Assembly: GCA_964532655.1 (NCBI GenBank)
Contig: CAZHMZ010000010.1
Span: 1-45,166, forward strand
Length of the DNA: 45,166 nucleotides
Direction of reading: 5' to 3'
DNA from: JAJFTV01 sp964532655
Lineage (GTDB): Bacteria; Chloroflexota; Anaerolineae; Anaerolineales; Anaerolineaceae
The stretch's first letter is position 1. Each line of letters starts with the position of its first letter. The position numbers and the translations under genes are program-made. The notes below the pieces were generated by a model. It saw nothing but the letters and a program-made list of their open reading frames with translations. It was not told the DNA's origin and ran no database searches. This document shows, in pieces, positions 1-7,875 of this stretch.

Positions 1-166
1 CAGCCGGATCCTGGTACACGGTGATGGCGTGCAGATCCACCACGCAGTACAGGTTGTCGCTCTCGGTCTGGTGTGCGGCCCAGTGACGGATTGCCCCGAG
101 CAGATTTCCGATGTGGGTGTTGCCCGAAGGCTGAATGCCTGAAAAGACACGTTTTCTGGTTTCCAT
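1..166 (-). CDS. trpS: tryptophanyl-tRNA synthetase, N-terminal fragment (cut by window edge)
   Basis: This class I aminoacyl-tRNA synthetase charges tRNA-Trp with tryptophan in the cytoplasm. Only the first 55 codons lie in the window. The protein starts METRKRVFSGIQPSGNTHIG, and GNTHIGN is the class I HIGH-type ATP-binding motif in the form typical of TrpRS. It is followed by the usual LGAIRHW helix and VVDLHAIT strand. The ATG is at 164-166. It lies 150 bp downstream of trpB on the same strand, so the two genes probably share the tryptophan T-box leader. The rest of the gene runs off the left edge. The assignment is firm even from this fragment because the IQPSGNTHIGN block is diagnostic. 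Confidence 0.93.
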   Translation of the reverse strand, partial: METRKRVFSGIQPSGNTHIGNLLGAIRHWAAHQTESDNLYCVVDLHAITVYQDPA

Positions 167-280
167 AGGTTCGCTTTGCTTCTCTTTCTCCGTGATAGGC
201 CTAAATTATAGTCGATTTTGTCCGCCGGTTTTCCTGTTCTGTTCCGTTGAGGGCCTGGCACCTCGCTGGTTTATTTATTC

Positions 281-297
281 CCCTCCACGGGAGGGGT
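281..297 (-). terminator. GC-rich hairpin between trpB and trpS
   Basis: A perfect 7-bp stem (CCCCTCC/GGAGGGG) with a 3-nt loop sits just after the trpB stop. On the minus strand it is followed by AATAAATAAACC rather than a U-run, so it may be a weak attenuator, a processing site or simply a stable spacer. It is not clearly a factor-independent terminator. Confidence 0.3.
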
Positions 298-315
298 CAC
301 AAAGCGGTTGCCCGG

Positions 316-1692
316 TTACACCTGCGGGATACTCACCTGGGGCAGATTCCGCATGGCCTCCTGAACCGCCTCAGCCGGATATTCATAGTCTTCCAATTCT
401 CCGGCCAGATATTTCTGGTACGCCGACAGATCAAAATGCCCGTGACCCGACAGGTTGAACAGGATGACGCGTTTCTCACCTTTAGCTTTGGCATCCAGCG
501 CCTCATCAATGGCGGACCGAATGGCGTGGGCGCTTTCCGGTGCGGGTACAATGCCCTCCGCGTTCATAAAGGTGAGTGCGGCTTCAAAGGTTTCACGCTG
601 CTTCACCGCGCGCGCCTCGATCAACCCGGCGTCGTAGAGAGCGCTGATACTGGAGGCCATACCGTGATAGCGCAGCCCCCCGGCGTGGATGCCGGCCGGC
701 ACAAAGGTATGTCCCAGCGTGTACATTTTGGTGATGGGCGCCATGCGGGCAGTATCGCCATAGTCAAAGGTATATACCCCGCGTGTCAGCGACGGTGTGG
801 CGGTGGGTTCCACCGCCAGCAGGCGAGTACGCTGCCCGTCACGCAGGTTCTGGCGTAAAAACGGGAACGCCAGACCGGCAAAGTTGGATCCGCCCCCCAC
901 ACAGCCGATCACCACATCCGGGTACTCGCCAGCCAGATCCATCTGCTTCAGAGCCTCCTCGCCGATGATGCTCTGGTGAATAAGCACATGGCTCAGCACC
1001 GACCCCAGGCTGTACTTTTTTACACCGCCGGATTTTACCGCCACCTCAACTGCCTCGGAGATGGCAATCCCCAGCGAGCCGGGATTGTTCGGGTCTTCGG
1101 CAAGCAGTTGTTTGCCATAATCCGTGCGATCGGTGGGGCTGGCGAACACCTGTGCGCCGTAGGACTCCATCAAGATGCGACGGTAAGGCTTCTGCTGATA
1201 GGATACCTTAACCATGTACACCTCCAGATCCAGGTCGTACATTTTGCAGGCCATCGAAAGCGCCGAGCCCCACTGCCCGGCTCCCGTTTCGGTGGTCAAC
1301 GCGCGCGTTCCCGCGGCCTTGTTGTAAAAAGCCTGCGGAATGGCGGTGTTAAGCTTATGGCTGCCGGCCGGGGAAACGCTCTCATTTTTAAAGTAGATAT
1401 GCGCCGGGGTCCCCAGCAGTTTCTCCAGCCGGATGGCGCGCTGGAGCGGGGTGGGACGGTACAGTTTGTAGATCTCACGCACCTCTTCCGGGATCTCCAG
1501 ATAGCGCTCGGTGCTGATCTCCTGTTGAATCAGCTCCATGGGAAACAAAACCGACAGAAAGTCGGGGGTCACCGGCTGCATGGTGAGCGGATTGAGTACC
1601 GGCGAGGGCGAAACGGGGCTGTCGGCAGCGATGTTGTAATAGAACTTCGGCAGATCCGATTCATTCAAAAGAAAACGTGTTGTGTCTGACAT
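316..1692 (-). CDS. trpB: tryptophan synthase beta chain, TrpB2 type
   Basis: This PLP enzyme condenses indole with serine to make tryptophan. The protein is 458 aa when started at the ATG at 1690-1692, which has AGGAG 7 nt upstream. A longer open frame reaches back through the T-box terminator and is not coding. The PLP lysine lies in GSHKLNTA, followed by the TETGAGQWGSALS block, and the phosphate-binding loop is CVGGGSNF. The long N-terminus (about 100 residues before the KNES motif) and RPTPLQRA are typical of the TrpB2 subgroup, which often works without a TrpA partner. No trpA or other trp gene is visible here. Expression is expected to depend on uncharged tRNA-Trp through the leader at 1724-2072. 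TrpB2 versus TrpB1 is judged from length and motifs only. Confidence 0.93.
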   Translation of the reverse strand: MSDTTRFLLNESDLPKFYYNIAADSPVSPSPVLNPLTMQPVTPDFLSVLFPMELIQQEISTERYLEIPEEVREIYKLYRPTPLQRAIRLEKLLGTPAHIYFKNESVSPAGSHKLNTAIPQAFYNKAAGTRALTTETGAGQWGSALSMACKMYDLDLEVYMVKVSYQQKPYRRILMESYGAQVFASPTDRTDYGKQLLAEDPNNPGSLGIAISEAVEVAVKSGGVKKYSLGSVLSHVLIHQSIIGEEALKQMDLAGEYPDVVIGCVGGGSNFAGLAFPFLRQNLRDGQRTRLLAVEPTATPSLTRGVYTFDYGDTARMAPITKMYTLGHTFVPAGIHAGGLRYHGMASSISALYDAGLIEARAVKQRETFEAALTFMNAEGIVPAPESAHAIRSAIDEALDAKAKGEKRVILFNLSGHGHFDLSAYQKYLAGELEDYEYPAEAVQEAMRNLPQVSIPQV

Positions 1693-1723
1693 AATATTCT
1701 CCTGTTTTGATTCATCATTAAAC

Positions 1724-1757
1724 AAAAAAGCGTTCATCCCTGTATGGGACGAACGCT
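1724..1757 (-). terminator. intrinsic terminator of the tryptophan T-box leader
   Basis: On the minus strand, arms 1746-1757 and 1729-1740 form a 12-bp stem with a single G-U pair and a 5-nt loop (ATACA), followed directly by six T. It lies 32 nt before the trpB ATG and just after the T-box sequence, exactly where a T-box regulatory terminator belongs. Confidence 0.9.
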
Positions 1758-1830
1758 CGGTCCGTGGTGCCACCCAAATTAAGCTGGTGCGTATGTGTTC
1801 TCTTTCCGGGGGGCGGGTTTTAACGAAAAA

Positions 1831-1852
1831 CCCCGCCGGTGATGCAGCGGGG
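1831..1852 (-). other. GC hairpin with T-run inside the T-box leader
   Basis: On the minus strand CCCCGC and GCGGGG pair around a 10-nt loop, and the stem is followed by TTTTT. It sits between stem I and the T-box and may be the leader's stem II or III. It also has the form of an intrinsic terminator, so it could act as a second stop point upstream of the tRNA-controlled one. Confidence 0.45.
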
Positions 1853-2078
1853 AAAGAGAGCCAGCTTCACTCGATCAGGTACGCTGTCAATGACAGGTAT
1901 ACCCTGGCCCGATAACGGGGGCGTCCGGCGCGGGCTACTCCTTGCGTTTTGCCCTGCAACTCCAAGGTCCATTCAGAAGCGCCTCTCGGGCAGGATTCTC
2001 ACCAATCGCCTGCTCTCTGTGCCGATGTACGTTTCTTACTCGTCCTCTTCATCGCCTGTTTTGATAAAGATTAGTGAA

Positions 2079-2107
2079 ATTGTATATCGTTTGAGAAGCA
2101 GAGTCAA
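2079..2107 (-). promoter_or_regulatory. sigma-70-type promoter of the trp leader
   Basis: On the minus strand the -35 is TTGACT (2102-2107), the spacer is 17 bp and the -10 is TACAAT (2079-2084). Transcription would begin near 2072, directly ahead of the T-box stem I. Confidence 0.8.
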
Positions 2108-2152
2108 GGGGATGTCGCCGGGGCGTTTTCGCTTGCAATCTTCCCTCGGGCG

Positions 2153-2164
2153 TATAATTGCGCC
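2153..2164 (+). promoter_or_regulatory. -10 element abutting the aminotransferase start codon
   Basis: A perfect TATAAT (2153-2158) ends 6 nt before the ATG at 2165. There is no Shine-Dalgarno sequence in the space. A start site at the usual distance would fall on or next to the A of ATG, giving a leaderless mRNA. The -35 is poor (CGCTTG at 17-bp spacing, TTGCAA at 14 bp). Confidence 0.5.
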
Positions 2165-3346
2165 ATGACCAATCCCTTCCAATCCCAATTTCTGCTTGAC
2201 CCTTCAATCGCCTTTCTCAATCACGGTTCGTTCGGCGCCTGCCCCAAACCGGTGTTTACAGCGTACCGGCAGTGGCAAATCCGCCTTGAAAATCAGCCTG
2301 TGCTTTTGTTAGGACGCGAACACGCCCAACTGGATCGCGAAGCCCGTCATGCGCTTGGGCATTACCTGAATGTGAATGGCGATGATCTGGCGTTTGTCCC
2401 CAACGCCACCCACGGTGTGAACATCGCGACCCGTTCGCTGAATCTCAACCCCGGTGATGAGATTCTCACCACCGATCACGAATACGGCGCCTGCAACTAC
2501 GCCTGGGAGTACACCTGCCAGATGAGCGGTGCGCGTTATGTGTACCAGCCGGTGCCTTACCCGGCTGAGTCCGGAGAACAGATCTTCGAGCAGTTCTGGC
2601 AGGGTGTCACCCCGCGCACACGTGTGATCTACCTGAGCCACATCACCTCACCCACCGCACTGCGCCTGCCCGTGGAAGCGATCTGCCGTAAAGCTCGCGC
2701 CTGCGGGATCATCACCGTCATTGACGGAGCACACGCACCCGGCCAGATCCCGTTGGATCTGGCTTCGTTCGACCCCGATTTCTACACCGGCAACTGCCAT
2801 AAGTGGATGCTCAGTCCCAAGGGAGCGGGTTTCCTGTATGTGCGCCGTGATATGCAGAAAATGGTTGAGCCGATGATTGTGAGCTGGGGCCGCCACGCCG
2901 AGCCGAAGAAGAGCGCCGGATCGCAGTTTCTGGATGATCTGACATGGACCGGTACGCATGACCCCTCGGCCTATTTTTCGGTACCGATGGCTATTGAGTA
3001 TTTGCAGGCGAATCACTGGGAAGAGGTGCGCAGTGCCTGTCATGACCTGCTGAAGACGGTTTTGCCACGCATCCGTGAGGTCACCGGTCTGCCGGCGGCT
3101 TATCCGGATGAGTCGGATCTGTACAGTCAGATGGCGGCCTGCCTGCTGCCCCCAAACACGGATATTGACGTTTTGAAAGCACGTCTGTATGACGAATACA
3201 AAGTGGAGGTTCCGCTGATCGAGTGGAACGGACTCAAGCTGGTGCGCATCTCGGTGCAATGTTATAACACCCTCGCCGATCTGGACCGTCTGGTGGAGGC
3301 ACTGCGCGTGCTTCTGCCGCAGGCGGTGAAGACCGCCAGCGCGTAA
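2165..3346 (+). CDS. class V aminotransferase (isopenicillin-N-epimerase-like)
   Basis: This is a 393-aa PLP-dependent fold-type I enzyme of the class V aminotransferase/cysteine desulfurase superfamily. The start LNHGSFGACPK resembles the N-terminus of the isopenicillin N epimerase-like group. The cofactor-contact block is NATHGVNIATRSL, the PLP-binding aspartate is in VIDGAHAPGQ, and the Schiff-base lysine is K213 in GNCHKWMLSPKG. The C-terminal domain ends in VRISVQCYNTLADLDRL, the usual (V)R(I/L)S...YN pattern. No cysteine-loop insertion typical of sulfur donors is obvious, so an amino-acid racemase/epimerase or lyase role is likelier than desulfuration, but the substrate is unknown. It is divergent from the trp operon and apparently monocistronic. 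Confidence 0.85.
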   Translation: MTNPFQSQFLLDPSIAFLNHGSFGACPKPVFTAYRQWQIRLENQPVLLLGREHAQLDREARHALGHYLNVNGDDLAFVPNATHGVNIATRSLNLNPGDEILTTDHEYGACNYAWEYTCQMSGARYVYQPVPYPAESGEQIFEQFWQGVTPRTRVIYLSHITSPTALRLPVEAICRKARACGIITVIDGAHAPGQIPLDLASFDPDFYTGNCHKWMLSPKGAGFLYVRRDMQKMVEPMIVSWGRHAEPKKSAGSQFLDDLTWTGTHDPSAYFSVPMAIEYLQANHWEEVRSACHDLLKTVLPRIREVTGLPAAYPDESDLYSQMAACLLPPNTDIDVLKARLYDEYKVEVPLIEWNGLKLVRISVQCYNTLADLDRLVEALRVLLPQAVKTASA

Positions 3347-3985
3347 TCAGATAAATTACGTTAATCGAACCTCCCTCATATTTCAAAGAGCGGTGTGTTC
3401 GCCGTCAATGACGGTGACGACGCCGACAGCACGCACATGTTATTACACCTGGCAGAGTCACTGCCAGGTGTAATAACGAACGCCAAACGAACCGTGGTCT
3501 ATTCAGGTAACAGAAGAGTCAAGCAGGAAGTCAGAATGATAGAGATTGAGCAGGGTGCCATGATTCGCCATTCAACCGAAATATTACCAAACTATTAAAA
3601 AATAACTGTAAGTAAAGGGTTGGTTTTTGCCATTTTATAAATCAGTATAAAAAAATATTGATTTAATTAACAAAATTTCTACTTTCATGTAACAATTCAG
3701 TATTTCACCTGTTGTATTTCAGGAGGGTCTTATGATAAAATATTAACAATATTTACGCATTTTTTACGTTCGAAAGATAAATAATACGTAAATGCTCAAA
3801 ATAATCAATTTCCCAAAATAATACTTATTGGTAAGAAGAGTCGAGAAAAGTAAAGGTTTCTTGAAGATTTACGGGTAAAAACCGGAAAAGATACCTGTTT
3901 TTGCTTTTCGATGACAGACAAACTTACCACATAATTTAACTCGGCGGAATAACGGCACACAGGCCATAGGTCGCAGGAGGACTTT
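3347..3985 (+). other. gene-free AT-rich region before the polysaccharide locus
   Basis: I see no convincing gene in these 639 bp. A 67-codon frame at 3395-3598 runs through the inverted repeat and has no ribosome-binding site. The left third has the base composition of its neighbours and holds the 3439-3477 palindrome. From about 3590 the DNA is strongly AT-rich and presumably carries the promoter and an untranslated leader for the locus beginning at 3986. TATGATAAAAT at about 3730 is a possible -10, but no good -35 goes with it. A GC-richer element at 3875-3895 (GGGTAAAAACCGG) was compared with the c-di-GMP riboswitch and does not match. Confidence 0.6.
3439..3477. repeat. perfect 17-bp inverted repeat with 5-nt loop
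   Basis: Arms 3439-3455 (GTTATTACACCTGGCAG) and 3461-3477 are exact reverse complements around AGTCA. There is no T-run on either side, so it is not a standard terminator. It could be a dispersed palindromic repeat, a protein-binding cruciform or a bidirectional RNA end. Confidence 0.85.
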
Positions 3986-6241
3986 ATGCCAAATCAAGGA
4001 ACTTTTGTGTTGCGCTGGTTTTTCTCGTTGATTCGAGATTGGGGATGGATTATCCTGGTTTGCATCATATTGGGAGGTGTGGCGGGGGCCATTATCACTT
4101 CACAGATGCCGCCAATATACGCTACCAGCGCAGTGCTATATGTTGAACCTTCCAAGGAATCTCTAACCAACGAATACAACGCCATCATCGCTGCCGAGCG
4201 GCTGGCTTCCACCTACAGTGAAATGCTGAAATCGAAAGCAATTCTTGAAGAGGTCATTGAAGAATTGGACCTTAATATTTCGGTTGGGGCACTGGCCAAG
4301 CAAATTACCACCCAAACCATCCCTGCAACACAATTGGTGAAAGTGACTGTAGAAAATCAGTCCCCTGAAAAGGCGGCTGCCATTGCAAACGCCCTTACGC
4401 GCAAATTTGTGTCGTTTATCCACGCGACGCAATCCGAGGTGTATGCACCGGGATTGTCGAACATGCAGACTGATCTGCAAACCTATGATGAGAAAATCAC
4501 ATCGACACAGGCAAAAATTGATGATTTGTATGCCAGCGAGATCAGGGTTACCGATGAATTGACCCAACTGGAAACATCCTTGGCAGAAACTCAAACAGAC
4601 ATCCGTCTACTCCAGGATGATAAACGCGCAAATGAGCTCTTGGTAGAGCAGGTGACTGACTTTATTCAGGTTTTCCAGCCCGCTGCGGTACCCGAAACTA
4701 GACCGCTATTGCCTTATAAGGCGACGGTGTTGCTGCTGGTCAGACAGGAACTGGCGTCAGGCTATATTGACTACTCGTCCATTCTTGCCAGTGAACGCCT
4801 GACACAAACGTATTCTCAAATTCTGCAAAGCCAGGTTGTCCTGCAGAAAGCGATTGACCGTCTGGAACTGACCCAAAATGTCGACACCATTCAGAGAATG
4901 GTTGACGTAGATCCAATCGCGGATACGCAGTTGATCCAGTTATCAGTAACCTCAACGAATGTGGATTTTGCTGTGTTGTTGGCAAACACCATCGCCGATG
5001 AGTTTATCAATCATATTCAAGGTTCTGTGGCAGAACCCTATATAAGACGCCTGGAAAAAGTTGAAAACAGCCTGACCGATCTGCAAACCAAACAGGAAGA
5101 AATTCAGCAGTCTATCACAGATCTTTCGGCAACACGTGTCAATGCAGAAATCGAAATCAGTTATCTGGAGAGAGTACAGACAACTGACCGCGCTTCACGC
5201 CTGGAGATTGAAGATGATTATGAGCGGATGGAGCAATTAAGTAGAGACTCTGCCGAATCAGTTTATGTCACTGAAATTGCCCGCATTCCTGAATCACCGT
5301 CTACCAGCCCTGTGTTATATATCGGTCTGGCTATCTTAATGGGAGCTTTAATTGGCACGGTGGGGGCGCTCATTCTTGATAATCAGGATGACACAATCCG
5401 TACTGCAGATGATACGGCAAAAGAAGTGGGTGTAAATATCCTGGGGAAACTCAATTATATGAAGAGTTCTGGCGCCAACCCGGCAGTGCTCAGCAGCCCG
5501 CTCTCACCCATCTCTGAAGCATTTCTCATCACCGCCCACAATATCAGTTTTGCCACATCCAAACAACCGGCAAAAGTCATTCTTGTCACCAGCCCTTCTC
5601 CAGCAGAGGGAAAATCCTTTGTTGTTGCCAATCTGGCTGTAACGCTAGCACGTTTGGGGAAAAAAGTAATTGCTGTTGATGCCGATCTTCGACGCCCTGA
5701 TCTGCACAGACTGTTCGATATTGAACAAGAAAACGGACTTGCCGATGCTCTGATGGAAGGGGCCATTAAGCAACGAGTGTACGAAACCAAAATTGACGGA
5801 TTAAAGATATTACCTAGTGGGAAAACCCCTGTAAGCCCATTGGAAGTCATGAGTTCAGTCAAAATGCAGGGTTTGCTCCAGTCCCTGAGCGACCAGGCTG
5901 ATATCGTGTTGATCGATTGTCCCCCGGTGCTGCCCGTTGCAGATGCAAGTATGCTGGCATCGATTGTCGATGGGGTGATCCTGGTGGTACGCGCCAACTA
6001 TACTCGTGGGCACACAGTCCGGGAGGCTTTGCAGCATCTTAACCAAACTGGGACAAAAGTGATTGGCGTGGTGTTGAATGCCATACCATCTTCGACGGGT
6101 TATTACTATCACCCCGGGGATGAAGGCCGGGCAAAACCGGCAGTAAAGAATTGGTTTGCATTTAAACCGAACTGGAAGGTAATTCTCAACCTCCGCAGGT
6201 TCTTCCTTCGAAAACAAACAGATAAGGGAGTTGATCAGTAA
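3986..6241 (+). CDS. Wzz-type co-polymerase fused to bacterial tyrosine kinase, with duplicated extracellular domain
   Basis: This membrane protein sets polysaccharide chain length and carries a cytoplasmic BY-kinase that autophosphorylates on tyrosine. It is 751 aa. TM1 is at about residues 17-38 and TM2 at about 442-466 (SPVLYIGLAILMGALIG). The kinase follows: Walker A AEGKS with K542, Walker A' VIAVDADLRRPD (about 562-573) and Walker B IVLIDCPP (about 640). A short tyrosine cluster GYYYH lies near the C-terminus. Between the TMs the Wzz-like extracellular unit occurs twice: NEYNAIIAAERL...FIHATQ (about 61-149) matches IDYSSILASERL...FINHIQ (about 261-345), each followed by a coiled-coil-like stretch. 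Ordinary members have one copy, so the region is about twice normal length. The start has GCAGGAGG 5 nt upstream. It is the first gene of the locus. Confidence 0.92.
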   Translation: MPNQGTFVLRWFFSLIRDWGWIILVCIILGGVAGAIITSQMPPIYATSAVLYVEPSKESLTNEYNAIIAAERLASTYSEMLKSKAILEEVIEELDLNISVGALAKQITTQTIPATQLVKVTVENQSPEKAAAIANALTRKFVSFIHATQSEVYAPGLSNMQTDLQTYDEKITSTQAKIDDLYASEIRVTDELTQLETSLAETQTDIRLLQDDKRANELLVEQVTDFIQVFQPAAVPETRPLLPYKATVLLLVRQELASGYIDYSSILASERLTQTYSQILQSQVVLQKAIDRLELTQNVDTIQRMVDVDPIADTQLIQLSVTSTNVDFAVLLANTIADEFINHIQGSVAEPYIRRLEKVENSLTDLQTKQEEIQQSITDLSATRVNAEIEISYLERVQTTDRASRLEIEDDYERMEQLSRDSAESVYVTEIARIPESPSTSPVLYIGLAILMGALIGTVGALILDNQDDTIRTADDTAKEVGVNILGKLNYMKSSGANPAVLSSPLSPISEAFLITAHNISFATSKQPAKVILVTSPSPAEGKSFVVANLAVTLARLGKKVIAVDADLRRPDLHRLFDIEQENGLADALMEGAIKQRVYETKIDGLKILPSGKTPVSPLEVMSSVKMQGLLQSLSDQADIVLIDCPPVLPVADASMLASIVDGVILVVRANYTRGHTVREALQHLNQTGTKVIGVVLNAIPSSTGYYYHPGDEGRAKPAVKNWFAFKPNWKVILNLRRFFLRKQTDKGVDQ

Positions 6242-6361
6242 ATACCAAAACCAGGATTAAGCCAGCATACATAGTTTGTTGCTCTCATTTTTCAAATTTA
6301 GCCTGGTAAAGGTTTTTGATCACATGTGAAGATCCGTTTGTTGGGAAGGGAGGGAAGTATG

Positions 6362-7381
6362 ATGGGTGAGATAAGGGTAGGGGTGATCGGAAATGGTTAT
6401 TGGGGACCAAATCTGATCAGAAATTTCGTCGAAATTCCCCAATCTGAAGTGGTCATTGTGAGCGATCTAAACGAAGATCGCCTGGCGACCATCAACGCCA
6501 AATACCCTCGCGTAAAGGTGACTACAAATTATAAGGAGCTGTTCGATCAGGACCTAGACGCGGTGGTCATTGCCACGCCGCCGATCACACATTATCCTCT
6601 CGCAAAAGAAGTATTGGAGCATGGTTATCATGTACTGGTTGAAAAGCCCTTCACCACCAAAGCTGAACATGCGGAGGAGTTGATTAAGATTGCCGCAGAA
6701 CGGAAGCTTGTACTGATGGTAGGGCATACCTACGAGTACAACAACGCAGTACACGCCATGAAACGTGTGATTGAAAGCGGCGAACTGGGGCAGATCTATT
6801 ATGTCGACACCGCCCGGCTCAGTTTGGGTTTGTTTCAAGCCAATATGAATGTATTGTGGGATCTGGCGCCCCATGATATTTCCATCTTGATGTATCTGTT
6901 GGGAAACCGGCCGGTTTCAGTATGCGCGCACGGCGCACCATGCGTTTTTGAAGGTATTCATGATGTCGTCTATGTAGATATGCAGTTTCCTGAGAATATT
7001 TTGGCACACATTCACGTCAGTTGGTTAGACCCCAAAAAGGTGCGCCGCACAACCGTGGTAGGAAGTAAAAAAATGCTTGTTTATAACGATGTGGAGGCCA
7101 CAGAGAAGATCAAAATTTACGATATCGGGATTGATAAACTGCCGTACACCGACACATTCGCCGATTTTCACTTCAGCTATCGATATGGGGATGTCATCAT
7201 TCCAAACATCCGCTTTACAGAACCGTTGCGGGTGGAATGCCAGCATTTTCTTGACTGCATTGAAAACCATTGTGAGCCGCAAAGCGGAGGAAAAAATGGG
7301 TTGGCGGTGGTCAAAGTATTGGAAGCAGCCCAAAATTCTCTGAATAGAAATGGCGCAAATCAGGAGAGGATCTCATGGTAA
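6362..7381 (+). CDS. Gfo/Idh/MocA-family nucleotide-sugar dehydrogenase (WlbA/WbpB-like)
   Basis: This cytoplasmic NAD(P)-dependent oxidoreductase has 339 aa. The Rossmann motif is VGVIGNGYWGPNLIRNF at the N-terminus. The family's catalytic-site motif EKPF appears as VLVEKPFTTKAEHAEELI, and the downstream H-containing helix is WDLAPHDISILMYLLG. The ATG at 6362 lies 7 nt after GGGAGGG. ATG 6359 and a GTG at 6326 are possible but less well placed. It overlaps the next gene by 7 nt. With the following hexapeptide acyltransferase and DegT aminotransferase it forms the trio that oxidises C3 of a UDP-HexNAc(A), aminates it and acetylates the amine, as in WlbA/WlbE/WlbB or WbpB/WbpE/WbpD. The exact sugar is inferred from this order, not proven. 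Confidence 0.88.
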   Translation: MGEIRVGVIGNGYWGPNLIRNFVEIPQSEVVIVSDLNEDRLATINAKYPRVKVTTNYKELFDQDLDAVVIATPPITHYPLAKEVLEHGYHVLVEKPFTTKAEHAEELIKIAAERKLVLMVGHTYEYNNAVHAMKRVIESGELGQIYYVDTARLSLGLFQANMNVLWDLAPHDISILMYLLGNRPVSVCAHGAPCVFEGIHDVVYVDMQFPENILAHIHVSWLDPKKVRRTTVVGSKKMLVYNDVEATEKIKIYDIGIDKLPYTDTFADFHFSYRYGDVIIPNIRFTEPLRVECQHFLDCIENHCEPQSGGKNGLAVVKVLEAAQNSLNRNGANQERISW

Positions 7382-7875
7382 TGGGTGAATTTGTTCGCAT
7401 CGCGCCTGATGTCGTTCTGGGCATTAACGTAAAGATTTACGGGTTTGCAAACCTGTACGGCTGCCAGATAGGTGATGAATGCAAAATTGGCGCATTTGTT
7501 GAGATCCAGAAAGGGGCAAAAATTGGCCGCCGGGTAAAAATTTCAAGCCATTCTTTTATTTGTGAGGGGGTGGAGATTGAAGATTATGTATTCATCGGTC
7601 ACGGCGTCACTTTCATCAACGATAAGTATCCCCGCTCGACAACCGAGGATGGAGAACTGCAAACGGAAGCCGATTGGGTGTGTGTTCCAACTGTTGTAAA
7701 AAAGGGCGCCTCCATAGGTAGCAATGCCACCATTCTTTGCGGTGTCACGATTGGTGAGAGAGCCATTGTGGGGGCAGGCAGTGTGGTGACGCACGATGTC
7801 GCGCCCAATACGATCGTAGCCGGGAACCCAGCCAGGGTATTACATCCTCAAAATGAATTGGAGCAAACCCGATGA
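7375..7875 (+). CDS. left-handed beta-helix N-acetyltransferase (WlbB/WbpD-like)
   Basis: This 166-aa acyltransferase is built almost wholly of hexapeptide repeats ([LIV]-G-x4), for example IGDECKIGAFVEIQKGAKIG and VTIGERAIVGAGSVVTHDV. It ends in the typical TIVAGNPARVL. The loop SSHSFICEGVEIEDYVFIGHGVTFINDKYP carries the conserved histidines and the FIGHGVTFINDK block of the UDP-3-amino-sugar N-acetyltransferases. It starts within the end of the previous gene (AGGAGAGG 6 nt upstream of ATG 7375) and its stop overlaps the next start, so the three are translationally coupled. Acetyl-CoA is the expected donor. Confidence 0.9.
   Translation: MVMGEFVRIAPDVVLGINVKIYGFANLYGCQIGDECKIGAFVEIQKGAKIGRRVKISSHSFICEGVEIEDYVFIGHGVTFINDKYPRSTTEDGELQTEADWVCVPTVVKKGASIGSNATILCGVTIGERAIVGAGSVVTHDVAPNTIVAGNPARVLHPQNELEQTR

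Larger units (their letters stand above)
1724..2072 (-). promoter_or_regulatory. tryptophan-specific T-box riboswitch
   Basis: This leader RNA senses uncharged tRNA-Trp and switches transcription of trpB-trpS on. Visible parts on the minus strand, in order: GATGAAGAGGACGAGTAAG (2035-2053) with the AGTA-type stem I element; the AGAGAGC and GGTGAGAATCC blocks (2012-2018 and 1993-2003); the specifier region GAATGGACC (1966-1974) with codon TGG (Trp) at 1969-1971; the T-box TGGGTGGCACCACGG (1762-1776); and the terminator. The antiterminator bulge TGGC would pair with a tRNA ending GCCA. That matches the G discriminator base of bacterial tRNA-Trp and gives an independent check on the specifier. 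Stem I and the T-box are about 190 nt apart, and the region between contains further hairpins. Confidence 0.93.

Noticed and set aside
247..858. Long plus-strand open frames opposite trpB
   Set aside because: They are antisense to a well-supported gene, lack ribosome-binding sites and show no protein family features.
3395..3598. 67-codon open frame in the spacer before the polysaccharide locus
   Set aside because: It reads through the perfect 17-bp palindrome, has no ribosome-binding site and no recognisable composition.
3840..3950. Possible c-di-GMP riboswitch ahead of the Wzz/kinase gene
   Set aside because: GGGTAAAAACCGGAAAAG looked similar at first, but the GACGCAAAGCC core and the receptor arm are missing.
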